Of a stretch of DNA of 58,459 nucleotides, positions 8,252-16,874 are shown piece after piece. Source of the DNA: Gordonia araii NBRC 100433. GTDB lineage: Bacteria; Actinomycetota; Actinomycetes; Mycobacteriales; Mycobacteriaceae. The DNA lies in contig NZ_BAEE01000006.1 in assembly GCF_000241265.1 (NCBI RefSeq), forward strand, positions 1 to 58,459. The letters run 5' to 3'. The notes under the pieces are model-generated. The model worked only from the letters and a program-made list of their open reading frames with translations, was not told the origin of the DNA and did no database searches. The translations under genes and the position numbers were made by a program. Within the stretch, counting starts at the first letter, position 1. Every line of letters starts with the position of its first letter.

Positions 8252-9550
8252 GTGCGAGTGCCTGATCCCACGAACAACAAGTTGGTCCCGTTTTGGACGC
8301 TGGCCACCACCGAGACAACAGTGCCGGACCTGATCTCGGAGGGGCAAGAAGTCGAGCCGAACCGCCTGGACGACCTTCGCTCCGCTCTGGCCGCCTTTGC
8401 GTCATCTCCCATCGTGACGCTTGAGGCGCACCCGATCCCGTCGGCGCTCGACAAGTCCCGCGGCATTCCGCTCGGTAGTGCAACGCCGCTCGCGAAGGAA
8501 CTCGCCGATCTGATCTCCCGAACGCCGGCAGCGGGCCTCTCCTCGTCGTCGGAAACCTTGTACCGCATGGTTGTGCCGGCCAAGGTCGCCGCGGAAGTGG
8601 GCCGCGGACTCGTGACCCCGATGAAGGCCGCATCGGGTGGCGTTCACGGTGCTCTTGTGCGGTCGTCGGGAATCGCTGCGCAGGCGTCTTTCGTTCCGGT
8701 CGCCGGCAAGGCCGCTGCGACCGGGGCCGTCGGCGGTTCCGCTGCTACGGCAGCTGCGGCCGGCGGCGCCGTCACGGTTGCTGCGCCGCTCGTGCTCATG
8801 GCGCTAGTCGTCGGAGTCAGCGCGCACGCTGAACAGAAGCGCCAACAAGCGATCGAGAAGCTCACCGAACTGCTGGAGAAGCTCGACCAGGGCAACCTTG
8901 ACAAGGAGCGCGACGAACTCAGCGCATGCCGACCGGCAATCGAAAAGGCGACGGCACTGCTGCTCGACGGTGGCCGCGTTGGGCACTCGCTGGGCCTGGA
9001 CACTTCGGTGCACGTCATCGACAAGGGCCTGCACGCGGCTGAGCGCCGACTCAAGGTGTGGAAGCGCGGTACTGCGACACTCCCGAACGACGGCAAGGTC
9101 GAGCTGAACAAGCTGCGTGAGGCAATCCCGGGGATCGACGATCCGGAGAGCGAGTTCTACGCGCACCTCGAGCTTGCACGTCTTGCGATCTCGCTCAAGA
9201 AGCGCGTCCTCGTGTTGCAAGCTGTTGAGCACATCCAGCTCGACGAGGCCAACCCGTTCAAGAAGTTCACAGAGGCACTCGACCACGACCAGAAGGCGGT
9301 CGATCAGCTTGAGCGAGACTACATCGAGTTCCTGACCGGCCTCGCCGCGATGCGACTGGACCGATCTCACGGGCTGATGGACTTCAGGATCGGCGCGGAC
9401 GAGGTCGACAAGCTTCTCGACACTTCCAGCCGACTGCGTGAACTGCCTGCGCTCGTCCCTTCGAGCGCCGTAGCCAAGGACGTTGAGATCGAGATCGCAA
9501 AGTCGGCCGATGGGTCGATTGTTGTGTTTCCCGCTCGGGTCACCGCGTAG
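8252..9550 (+). CDS. Hypothetical protein with Gly/Ala-rich hydrophobic segment and coiled coils
   Basis: A 432-residue protein from GTG 8252 (GTG 8258 is equally possible). The N-terminal ~120 residues look globular. Residues ~150-195 form a long Gly/Ala-rich hydrophobic stretch ending in APLVLMALVVGVSAHAEQ, which could insert in a membrane. From ~195 on it is charged and helical with heptad-like leucines (AIEKLTELLEKLDQGNL, RAHLEL-type helices). I recall similar actinobacterial hypothetical proteins but know no function. The combination of a hydrophobic central segment with long helices next to defence-type genes would suit a membrane-acting effector; that is inference. Confidence 0.62.
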   Translation: MRVPDPTNNKLVPFWTLATTETTVPDLISEGQEVEPNRLDDLRSALAAFASSPIVTLEAHPIPSALDKSRGIPLGSATPLAKELADLISRTPAAGLSSSSETLYRMVVPAKVAAEVGRGLVTPMKAASGGVHGALVRSSGIAAQASFVPVAGKAAATGAVGGSAATAAAAGGAVTVAAPLVLMALVVGVSAHAEQKRQQAIEKLTELLEKLDQGNLDKERDELSACRPAIEKATALLLDGGRVGHSLGLDTSVHVIDKGLHAAERRLKVWKRGTATLPNDGKVELNKLREAIPGIDDPESEFYAHLELARLAISLKKRVLVLQAVEHIQLDEANPFKKFTEALDHDQKAVDQLERDYIEFLTGLAAMRLDRSHGLMDFRIGADEVDKLLDTSSRLRELPALVPSSAVAKDVEIEIAKSADGSIVVFPARVTA

Positions 9551-9578
9551 TCCACGTCCACAGCGCTGTCAGAGGGCC

Positions 9579-10241
9579 ATGGTCTACTCCTCGCATGACC
9601 CTCCTCGGCATCATCGCGGTACTCGCGAAGACGAGAGGCAGGCGCTGAAGATCATGTCGCGCAAGCAAGGCGGCCGCATCGCCTTCGCTGCTGCACGCCT
9701 CGCTGATCGTTTGCACCGGGTTCCGGTAGCACAGGAACCCGTTCTCGGAGAACTCCTCGCGACGATGGATCTTGTCGGCGAGGTGACCTATCTCGTCGAC
9801 GCGGCCAAGGCGCTCGCCGAGTACGACCGACTTTTGGGGCCGCCACCAGTGGGCGCCTCGGCTCGCGATCTCGATGTGGTCGGCACCTACATCGAGAAGG
9901 CGCGCGCATTGGACGACCGGATTGACGCCTTGCTCGCTCGGCTCGAAGCTCTCGATTGTCACCGCGAGCTGGTCCTTGGTATTCAGCGTCAGACCGACCG
10001 GGACCGGTGGCTGGAAGGGGTCGAGGCCATTGGGGACCTCGACAGCCGTTCGCAGGGGGTAGCCGACGAGATGTACGCGCAGTCGATCCGGGATGCGACC
10101 TTCGAGACTCGGGCGCGGGCGACGGTCGGTCTGCCACATCAAGGCCGCTCACGGCGCGACTCACCGTCGCCGAGATTCAAAGGGAACCAAGGAGAATGCG
10201 CATCCGAGTCCACTTGTGTATCCGAAGGTCAATCGCTCTGA
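9579..10241 (+). CDS. Hypothetical helical protein
   Basis: A 220-residue frame from ATG 9579; ATG 9654 would give MSRKQGG... and loses only a basic N-terminus. Residues ~35-160 are strongly helical (ATMDLVGEVTYLVDAAKALA, LDDRIDALLARLEALD), while the last ~40 residues look like read-through. Just inside, ATG 9597 opens another frame, MTLLGIIAVLAKTRGRR, which stops after 17 codons. This may be a short overlapping peptide or the true hydrophobic start of a frameshifted gene. The gene follows the preceding one by 28 bases and is probably in its operon. No family recognised. Confidence 0.45.
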   Translation: MVYSSHDPPRHHRGTREDERQALKIMSRKQGGRIAFAAARLADRLHRVPVAQEPVLGELLATMDLVGEVTYLVDAAKALAEYDRLLGPPPVGASARDLDVVGTYIEKARALDDRIDALLARLEALDCHRELVLGIQRQTDRDRWLEGVEAIGDLDSRSQGVADEMYAQSIRDATFETRARATVGLPHQGRSRRDSPSPRFKGNQGECASESTCVSEGQSL

Positions 10242-10327
10242 TGGACGGACGATCGTGAGCACGTCGTGGAGACGTTCCGGCATGCCGCCGAGCTGGCACT
10301 GTCGTCATCGTGAGAAGTGAGGCGAGC

Positions 10328-10933
10328 TTGATCCTTACTGGTACCGCCGTGACCCAATTAGAACGTTGGGCATCGCTCTGGGCAGACCTGCAGCACGCGG
10401 ATATTGCTCTCTATGAGCGCGCCCAGATGGAGCCCATCCCTGCAACGATCTTCCAGCGCAGGGCGTTGTGGGAGTCTGCAGTCATCGCGTACGGTCGCGC
10501 CACTCAAAGTGAGCGCGGACGCAAGGTGGGTTTTCAGACTTTCGTGACCGAGACGCTCACCCCCGGGCAGATAGCGACACACGAGAGAATCATGGACTGG
10601 CGGCACGGTCACGTCGCACATCGCCGCGACGATGAGTTCGAAGAAGTGTGCACCGAGATCGTCCTGCGGGATGGTGTTCCGACCGAACTGCGCGTCGGAG
10701 TCGGTATCGATGCCGGAGCTAGCCAGGACTTCGTAGAAGAGTTCCAAGCACACGTATTCATGCTTCGAAATCACGTCTGGGAGAAGAAGCTAGCTCCGAA
10801 CGTCCAATCAGTCGTGACTGGGATGAACCAGTGCACAGTTTCCGCCGAAGCGCCTAGCGACGAGTCGCCGAGGCCGGGGGATGATCGCTACACCGTGACG
10901 ATGAAATGGGACCTGGACGCTACGCCACGATAG
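10328..10933 (+). CDS. Hypothetical protein with HEPN-like R-x5-H motif
   Basis: About 201 residues from TTG 10328, which has AAGTGAGG five bases upstream; GTG 10310 is the other start. The middle contains MDWRHGHVAHRRDDEF, in which Arg92 and His98 fit the R-x4-6-H signature of HEPN ribonucleases. Helices such as RALWESAVIAYGRA before it fit the same fold and recall AbiU2-type abortive infection proteins. The C-terminal quarter is beta-like. No antitoxin is evident next to it. The HEPN assignment rests on one short motif plus helix pattern, so it is tentative. Confidence 0.5.
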   Translation: MILTGTAVTQLERWASLWADLQHADIALYERAQMEPIPATIFQRRALWESAVIAYGRATQSERGRKVGFQTFVTETLTPGQIATHERIMDWRHGHVAHRRDDEFEEVCTEIVLRDGVPTELRVGVGIDAGASQDFVEEFQAHVFMLRNHVWEKKLAPNVQSVVTGMNQCTVSAEAPSDESPRPGDDRYTVTMKWDLDATPR

Positions 10934-11066
10934 GGCTGACTCGTCTCCTGCTGATGTCCATCTACTCGACCTCGTGGCGTAAGACTCAAGGCTCTCGACA
11001 ACTACGAGGCGACCAGCACGGCATTCGACTCGGTCGAAACGGTGGCGATCACTCGCTTACGATCAC

Positions 11067-11229
11067 TTGTGTACCTGCTTTCGCGATGTCCTCCACCAAG
11101 CCGCCTACGCGTCGCCGGGCGCCGAGTCTCGAACGCTGCATGAGCTGAAAATGATCCGGTACAGCGCCGAACTCCGCGAGAAGCCGGAGTGGCTGGCGAA
11201 GATGCGCGACGCCGAGATCGTCGCCGCGC
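11067..11229 (+). pseudogene. Possible fragment of a DUF4246-type gene
   Basis: The 296 bases between 10934 and 11229 hold no intact gene. One frame reads LHELKMIRYSAELREKPEWL then AKMRDAEIVAAL, which resembles the conserved start of DUF4246 proteins (LELRMM...DKPDWxxKVxDxEIVxKW). The reading runs into the antisense cyclase gene without continuing the family. It is best read as a decayed remnant, or as chance similarity. It would be a scar of gene loss at the island edge. Confidence 0.25.
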
Positions 11230-12057
11230 TCACCGATCCGAATCCTCCGCCCAGTCGACGGCGTGTACGGCGTGGGTTCCGGGGATGCCCTTCAATGTGA
11301 CTTCGCGGGTTTCCGGCACTCGGTAGGAGTCGCCGAGTTCGTCGAGCACGGCATCGCTGACGAGAATCTCCTCGCCCTCGGCCTGCCCGGCCACGCGTGC
11401 GGCCATCGCGACGTTCTGGCCGAACAGGTCGTTGTCGCGGTGCACGGCGGGACCGCGGTGAATGCCGATGCGCACTCGCACCGGATCCAGCCGGGAACCG
11501 CGCCGGACTCCCGATATTGCCCGCTGTACGTCGACGGCCGCACCGACTGCATCGGCGGGCGAGCGAAACGCCACCATGAAGCCGTCGCCCTGAGTCTTGA
11601 CGACGAGGCCGCCATGGTCTTCGACTGCCCGGTTGATGATGCGGTCGTGCTTGCCGAGCAGTTGTACCCAGGCGTTGTCGCCGAGGCGATGGTTCAGCGT
11701 CGTCGAGTCCTCGATGTCGGAGAACAGGATGGTCACCAGCCCGTCGGCGTCGGCGATGCGCACGAGGTCGGGGCGCTGGACGTTGGCCCACCCGGCGAGT
11801 TCGTCGACGGAACTGCGGACCACTCGGCCTAATCCCTGATCCGCCACTTTGATCGCCGTCCCGACCGCGCCGCGTGCCAGCTCCGTCGGTGTCGGCACTC
11901 GGAGCCGACGCCGGCGCGGCGGCTGGTTCAGCTGGTCGAGCCTGCGCTGGAGCGACTTGGCCCGGCGGCGTGCGACCAGCCACAGGACGGAGGTGATCGT
12001 CGACAGTGCGACGAGCACCGTCGCGACCACGGCCAGGGAGATCTCAAGTGTGGTCAT
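11230..12057 (-). CDS. Membrane-anchored class III adenylate cyclase
   Basis: A 275-residue protein with one N-terminal transmembrane helix (~5-28, ISLAVVATVLVAL...), a basic linker, and one cyclase domain (~105-265). Metal-binding aspartates are Asp114 (FSDIEDST) and Asp158 (KTQGDGFMVAF), with the adenine-selecting Lys before the second. The transition-state pair is Asn215 and Arg221 (GQNVAMAARVA). All catalytic positions are present, so ATP-to-cAMP activity is expected as a homodimer at the inner face of the membrane. Mycobacteria carry many such cyclases. The gene stands alone. Confidence 0.88.
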   Translation of the reverse strand: MTTLEISLAVVATVLVALSTITSVLWLVARRRAKSLQRRLDQLNQPPRRRRLRVPTPTELARGAVGTAIKVADQGLGRVVRSSVDELAGWANVQRPDLVRIADADGLVTILFSDIEDSTTLNHRLGDNAWVQLLGKHDRIINRAVEDHGGLVVKTQGDGFMVAFRSPADAVGAAVDVQRAISGVRRGSRLDPVRVRIGIHRGPAVHRDNDLFGQNVAMAARVAGQAEGEEILVSDAVLDELGDSYRVPETREVTLKGIPGTHAVHAVDWAEDSDR

Positions 12058-12115
12058 CGGAGCAAACGTACCGTGCCCGACGGCCTTTCAGGCAGGAGCG
12101 GGGTTGGGCAACTGC

Positions 12116-13087
12116 TCAGCTCAGCGCGTCGCGCAAGGTGTCCTGTGCGACCTTGATGGCAAGGTCGGCGCCCCGTGTGGACCGCAGTGCGTTGAGCATC
12201 ATGAAGTCGTGGATGACGCCGCCGACGCGAATGTGGGTGACGGGGACGCCCGCCTCGCGCAGCTTGGCTGCGTAGGCCTCGCCCTCGTCGCGGAGCACAT
12301 CGGCCTCGGCGGTGATGACGAGAGCCGGTGGCAGCCCCGACAATTGCTCGAGCGACGCGCGCAACGGCGAGGCGTAGATCTCGGCTCGCTGGGCCTCGTC
12401 GGTCGTGTACTGGTCCCAGAACCATTTCATGCCCTCGCGGGCGAGGAAGTAGTGCTCGGCGAACTGCTCGTACGACGGGGTGTCGAACGCCGCGTTGGTC
12501 ACCGGGTACAGCAACACCTGCTGCTTGATGTCGACGTCGCCGCCGCGATCCTTGGCCATCAGCGTGAGTACCGCGCTCATGTTGCCGCCGACCGAGTCGC
12601 CCGCGACCGCGAAACGCGTTGCGTCCAGACCCTTTTCGGCTCCGTGGTCGAAGACCCACTTGGCCGCGGCGTAGTTCTGCTCGATCGCCGTCGGGTACTT
12701 CGCCTCCGGCGAGAGATCGTATTCGGGGAAGACCGCGGCCGCGCCGGCGCCGACCGCGAGTTCGCGGACGAGTCGGTCGTGCGTGTGGGCGTTGCCGAAC
12801 ACCCATCCCGCGCCGTGGATGAAGAACAACACCGGCAGCGGGCCGCTCGCGCCGGCCGGCTTGACGATGCGCACCCGGACCGACCCGGTCGGCCCGCCTT
12901 CGACGGTGATCCACTCCTCGTCGACCTCCGGCTTCGCGACGTCGCCGGACTGCACCTCGTCGACGGTCTTACGTCCCTCCTCGGGCGAGAGCTGGAACAG
13001 GAACGGAGGCGAGTCGGTGTCCTTCGCGAACTGGGCTGCCTCGGTCTCCAGGACTGGCTTGATCTCGGTCATGTCGCGCTCCTTCAC
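12116..13087 (-). CDS. Alpha/beta hydrolase esterase (hormone-sensitive lipase family)
   Basis: A 323-residue protein. The oxyanion motif FIHGAGWVFGN is a variant of HGGGW. The nucleophile elbow is GDSVGGN, with the catalytic serine in the middle. The late VTHIRVGGVIHDFMML provides the catalytic histidine. This is the HSL/LipN-type esterase family, which hydrolyses short- to medium-chain esters. It is the last gene of a minus-strand run, 19 bases after the quinone-oxidoreductase pseudogene. ATG 13087 follows a GGAGCGC-type ribosome site. Confidence 0.87.
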   Translation of the reverse strand: MKERDMTEIKPVLETEAAQFAKDTDSPPFLFQLSPEEGRKTVDEVQSGDVAKPEVDEEWITVEGGPTGSVRVRIVKPAGASGPLPVLFFIHGAGWVFGNAHTHDRLVRELAVGAGAAAVFPEYDLSPEAKYPTAIEQNYAAAKWVFDHGAEKGLDATRFAVAGDSVGGNMSAVLTLMAKDRGGDVDIKQQVLLYPVTNAAFDTPSYEQFAEHYFLAREGMKWFWDQYTTDEAQRAEIYASPLRASLEQLSGLPPALVITAEADVLRDEGEAYAAKLREAGVPVTHIRVGGVIHDFMMLNALRSTRGADLAIKVAQDTLRDALS

Positions 13088-13106
13088 TCGGGTGTTTTCG
13101 TCTTCG

Positions 13107-14101
13107 TTATTCCCCGGTGGGCGGCAGAAGTAACACCTTGCCCACGGAGTCCTTGGATTCGAGCAGCGCTGGTCCCTGCTCGGCGTCGGCGAGCGGCAAT
13201 CGCGCGGAGATCACCGGCGCGATGAGTCCCTTCTCGACGAGGGGCCATTCGTCGGCGGCGACCGCGGCGACGATCTCGGCCTTCGAACCGGGACCGGTCA
13301 GCGGGCGGTTGCGCACGTTGAGTCCGATGACCCTGGCGCGCTTGCCGATCAACGCGCCGACATTGGCCTTGCCGGTGAAGCCGCCCTGCATGGCGATGAT
13401 GACGAGGCGTCCGCCGACGCCGAGGGCGTCGATGTTGCGCGAGAGGTAGCTGCCGCCCATGTGGTCGAGGATGACGTCGACCTGCCCGGCGAGCTCGGCG
13501 GCGAAATCCTGCTCGCGGTAGTTGATGACGATGTCGGCGCCGAGGTCGCGGCAGCGCTGTGCTTTGTACTCAGATCCCACGGTCACCGCCACACGCGCGC
13601 CGATCGCCTTCGCTACCTGGATGGCGTGGGTGCCGATGCCTCCGCCGCCGCCGTGCACCAGGAACAGTTCGCCTTCCTTGAGACCGGCGTCCATGATGAC
13701 CGTCGACCACACGGTGCTCGCGACCTCGGGGAGCGCGGCGGCGTCGACGACGGGAATGCCCGACGGCACCGGCAGCAGTTGTCCGGCCGGCACCACGGTG
13801 TACTGGGCGTAGCCGCCACCGGCGATCAGAGCGCAGACCTCGTCGCCGACCGATACGCCTTCGACGCCCGGGCCGAGGGCTGCCACGGTGCCGGAGATCT
13901 CCAGTCCCATGATGTCGGTGATGCGGGCGGCGGTGGGTACAGGCCCTGACGCTGCATCAGGTCGGCGCGGTTGACGCCGGCCGCGGCGACGCGAACGAGC
14001 ACTTCGCCCGGGGCCGGGGTCGGCGTGGCAACGTCGTCGACGAGCAGGTTCTTGTCGTCATCGACGACGATCGCTTTCATGGTGGCGGGGACGGCAGTCA
14101 T
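13107..14101 (-). pseudogene. NADPH:quinone oxidoreductase, frameshifted
   Basis: The gene starts at ATG 14101 with [20 protein letters not shown] and [14 protein letters not shown]. It then leaves frame near 13924, and the rest of the family sequence resumes in another frame ([20 protein letters not shown], then HGGGGGIGTHAIQVAKAIGA). One missing base (C on the plus strand after 13924) restores a continuous medium-chain reductase of the zinc-independent QOR/PIG3 type with its NADPH-binding loop intact. It is either a true null allele or a base-call error. Two neighbouring genes on the same strand are also broken, which favours real decay. Its operon partners are the esterase and the decarboxylase-like gene. 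Confidence 0.85.
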
Positions 14102-14126
14102 GTGTGCTCCGAGGTGTTCGTGGGAT

Positions 14127-14824
14127 TCAGCGGACCGAGAACGGGACCGGCATGTGCAGCGCGGCCTGGGCCGACGTGTTGACGTCGAACTGGATGGTCC
14201 GGATGGGCTTGAGGGCGCGCAGGTCGTCGGCCATGCGTCCTTCCCCGACGGTCAGGTCGAGTCCCCGGGGGAGTATCGACGTGCCGCTGGCCAGGATGTT
14301 CGTCTGGTTGAGCGTGGCGAGCCAGGCGCCGTCGCGCTGGGTGTAGGAGGTCAGCGTGCTGACCTTCGCGCCGCCGAGACCTGAAACGAGATCGGCGAGG
14401 CCGAGTCCGCCGTGGCGGGCTGGGCGCACGGCGACGCCGACGGCGGCCTCGGTGTAGAAGTCGATGTCGCACACGTCGTATCGGAAGAACATCAGCGAGA
14501 CGATGCCGAGGCCGGGAACGATTTCCAGCGGATCGAGTTCGCTGGGGATGCGCTCGCGTATCCGGCTGCTGCGGGCGAGCATGATCAGCCGCGCCGTGGA
14601 GATCGAGTAGTAGAAGTTCGGCGTCCGGGTGGGGCCGATGGGCGACTCGACCTCCGTCTTGGGGAGGGTGCGGAAGAAGTCGACGCCGGGCACCCGCGGG
14701 TCGGCGGCGATCTCGTCGAGCGGTGTGTCCATCCGGTAGCGGTCGAACATGCCGCCCTTGGGAACCTCGACGGCTCGGCCGCCCAGGTCGACCGTGACGC
14801 GGTGTCTGTTGCTGTCTTCGTCAT
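14127..14824 (-). pseudogene. Acetoacetate decarboxylase-like protein, frameshifted near N-terminus
   Basis: A good start, ATG 14824 after GAGGAG, reads MTKTATDT. The coding sense then continues in a different frame from about 14800 as VTVDLGGRAVEVPKGGMFDR. One base is missing at the junction. The main part (207 codons from an internal ATG at 14750) carries PNFYYSISTARLIMLAR and GLGIVSLMFFRYD, which resemble the acetoacetate decarboxylase superfamily. If translation restarts at 14750, which has AAGGGCGG upstream, a shortened protein could still be made. It lies upstream of the QOR pseudogene in the same direction. Confidence 0.65.
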
Positions 14825-14965
14825 TCGTGGCTCCTCGCCCCTGGCTCCCCGCTGGCTATGTATGCGGCGTTTACATGAGGCTGGACGTTGATGTGAGCAC
14901 TGTCAACAAACTGGAGAGCTTGGTGCGGATGAGGAGGCCTTCGGGCGCTGAGAACGTACGAGCTG

Positions 14966-15561
14966 TCAGTCGGCGGTCAGGATCTGAACGGCGCGCCGAG
15001 TGCCCGCGCGCCCGGAGGGAATGTGGTCGAGGTTGCCGAGGTCCTCGGTCGACACTTGGCTACCCGCGCGTCGAAGCGATTCCGCGCACAAGGCGGTGTT
15101 GCGCGGTGAGGCGGAGGTGTCGCCGCGCGGCATCGAGCCACGGGTGATTGCCCGGTGCGTCGCCGAGTCCGAGGTAGTCGGCGGGCCACGACGATGCGAC
15201 CGGATGTTGCGATCGTCGCGGCAGCTTCCCAGTGCGGCGTCCCCGGCACGGACGGGACGTCCTCGCGTGCGACGGCGCTGCTGTGCTGATAGCTCACGAC
15301 CGCCGTACTGTCGCGCCGATTCGGAACCATCAACAACGCGCTGGCCGTGACGGTGCTGTCGTCGGCACCGCTTTCGGTTCGGTAGCGAATCTTGTAGATG
15401 GAAAACTCGGTGTCGCTCTCCTCGATCGGGGTGACCGACACCAGGGCACCGGGCCGTCCGTCGACGTGTCCTGTCCGCTGTTCTTCCGGTGCGCATGCCG
15501 CCACCGAGGCGGCGCACACGACCAGTGCGAGATTCCGGACCAGTCTTGGTAGCGCCTTCAT
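14966..15561 (-). pseudogene. Secretory lipase/esterase lipoprotein, multiply frameshifted
   Basis: ATG 15561 opens a lipoprotein signal peptide (LALVVCAASVAAC, lipobox SVAAC). It continues as the N-terminus of a secretory lipase (ALLMVPNRRDSTAVVSYQHS). Near 15187 the family sequence (ADYLGLGDAPGNHPWLDAA) moves to a second frame. Around 15130 traces move to a third (NTALCAESLRRAGSQVS). The nucleophile motif GxSxG never appears, so the gene lacks its catalytic core as well as being shifted at least twice. This is real degeneration, not a single read error. A perfect palindrome sits directly before the start codon. Confidence 0.75.
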
Positions 15562-15592
15562 CGCTTCTATTTAACACCGTTAAATAGAAGCG
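15562..15592. promoter_or_regulatory. Perfect 14-base inverted repeat, probable TetR-type operator
   Basis: CGCTTCTATTTAAC, a 3-base spacer, then its exact complement, ending at 15592. It abuts the start codon of the lipase pseudogene. The AT-rich core TTTAAC-N3-GTTAAA is typical of TetR-family operators. It leaves no room for a Shine-Dalgarno sequence, so the transcript would be leaderless, or the hairpin would block translation. No matching regulator is adjacent. Confidence 0.55.
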
Positions 15593-15648
15593 CGCCATCG
15601 GCCGTCGTTCGGGCGGTCCGCTATGCGGTCGGGAACGATAGGGCGGTG

Positions 15649-16017
15649 TTAGCCGTGGCTGTGGTCGTAGGCCTCCTGTGACGCCTGCACCGCGGTCATG
15701 TGCTCGGTGGCCCACTCGGTCAGCGCCCGCAAGGGGGTTTGGAGGCTGCGGCCGTTCGGGGTCAGCTCGTACTCCACGCGCGGCGGCACTTCCGGATACA
15801 CGGTGCGGGTCACCAGTCCGTCGCGCTCCAGGGCGCGCAGCGTCTGGGTGAGCATCTTCTGGGAAACGCCGTCGACGGCGGCCTGCAGTTCGGAGAATCG
15901 TCGTGGACCGTCGTCGAGCGCGCCGATCACGAGGACCGTCCACCGATCGCCGATCCGGTCGAGGAGCCGGCGCGAAGGGCAGTTCCGCTCATACGGGTTC
16001 CATGCGAGGTCGCTCAT
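15649..16017 (-). CDS. HxlR family transcriptional regulator
   Basis: About 122 residues from ATG 16017, preceded by AAAGGAGCGCC; ATG 16047 would add ten residues without a ribosome site. It is an HxlR winged helix: NCPSRRLLDRIGDRWTVLVI, FSELQAAVDGVSQKMLTQTL and ALERDGLVTRTVYPEVPPRV. The N-terminal Cys of NCPSR is the redox-sensing position in relatives such as YodB and HypR. It is divergent from an NAD(P)-binding reductase, the usual target of such regulators, and probably represses it and itself under electrophile or oxidant control. Confidence 0.9.
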   Translation of the reverse strand: MSDLAWNPYERNCPSRRLLDRIGDRWTVLVIGALDDGPRRFSELQAAVDGVSQKMLTQTLRALERDGLVTRTVYPEVPPRVEYELTPNGRSLQTPLRALTEWATEHMTAVQASQEAYDHSHG

Positions 16018-16050
16018 GGCGCGCTCCTTTGAGTTACTGCTGCACACCTA

Positions 16051-16065
16051 GTACCTAGAGGGTAC
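16051..16065. promoter_or_regulatory. Candidate HxlR operator
   Basis: GTACC-TAGAG-GGTAC is a perfect 5-5-5 palindrome. It lies between the divergent HxlR gene (34 bases upstream of its start) and the reductase gene. Its position fits autoregulation. A further AT-richer stretch with a possible reductase promoter lies at 16145-16175. Confidence 0.45.
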
Positions 16066-16190
16066 CTTTGCTGGCCAATAGGCACCTCGCGGTAACAGGG
16101 TGAGAAGAAAGTGCCCTCTTCCGCATCGGTCAATAGTCTCCTACGGTTACTTACATCCTGTTGGATAGTTAAGCGAAGGAGAACTCAGAA

Positions 16191-16835
16191 ATGGCACGAA
16201 TCAACGTCATCGGCGGTACGGGCTACGCCGGGAGCAATTTGGTCGAACGGGCCGCCGCTGCCGGACATCAGGTGACCTCGTTCAGCCGGTCGGTACCTGA
16301 ACAGCGGATCGACGGCGTCGAGTACGTCACCGGCAGCGTCCTCGACCCGCAACTTCAAGAGCGAGCGGTCAGCGACGCCGACGTGGTCGTATCCGCGATC
16401 TCGCCGCGCGGCGACATGGCCGGCAAGACCCGTGAGGCGCTGGCGGAGATCGCCCGCCGGGCCGAGGCCGCGGGCACACGGCTCGGAGTGATCGGCGGTG
16501 CCGGCTCGCTTCTGGTCTCGCCCGACGGGCCGAAGCTCGCGGAGACCGACGGCTTCCCCGACGAAGTCAAGCCCGAGGCGACCGAGATGGAGGGTGTGCT
16601 GACCGACCTCCGTGCCTCCGATGATGGTCTGGACTGGTTCTACGTGAGCCCGGCCGCGGGCTTCGGCGCGTGGGCGGCCGGCGAGGCGACGGGCACCTAC
16701 CGGGTGGGCGACGACGTGCTGCTCGCCGATGGCGACGGCAACTCGAACATCTCCGGAGCCGACCTCGCGCTGGCCGTCGTCGCGGAGATCGAGAAGCCCG
16801 AGCACCGTCGCCGGCGCTTCACCGTCGCCTACTGA
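16191..16835 (+). CDS. NAD(P)-dependent oxidoreductase (NmrA/atypical SDR)
   Basis: A 214-residue protein starting with the dinucleotide-binding loop IGGTGYAGSNLVERA. It follows the compact atypical-SDR fold found in YwnB-like and NAD(P)H-binding-protein families (VVVSAISPRGDM, RLGVIGGAGSLLV, FYVSPAAGFG). The Tyr-x3-Lys catalytic pair of classical SDRs is not evident. The start ATG 16191 has GAAGGAG upstream. The HxlR gene is divergent; together they resemble an electrophile or quinone stress pair. The substrate is unknown. Confidence 0.85.
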   Translation: MARINVIGGTGYAGSNLVERAAAAGHQVTSFSRSVPEQRIDGVEYVTGSVLDPQLQERAVSDADVVVSAISPRGDMAGKTREALAEIARRAEAAGTRLGVIGGAGSLLVSPDGPKLAETDGFPDEVKPEATEMEGVLTDLRASDDGLDWFYVSPAAGFGAWAAGEATGTYRVGDDVLLADGDGNSNISGADLALAVVAEIEKPEHRRRRFTVAY

Positions 16836-16874
16836 GACGGGAAGGGGAGGCGGTACTCCGTTAGGGTCGGTTCC

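Noticed and set aside
10195..10320. Remnant of an HD-domain protein (frames reading VYPKVNRSDGRTI and EHVVETFRHAAELAL)
   Set aside because: Two short pieces in different frames with no catalytic HD pair; too little to distinguish from chance.
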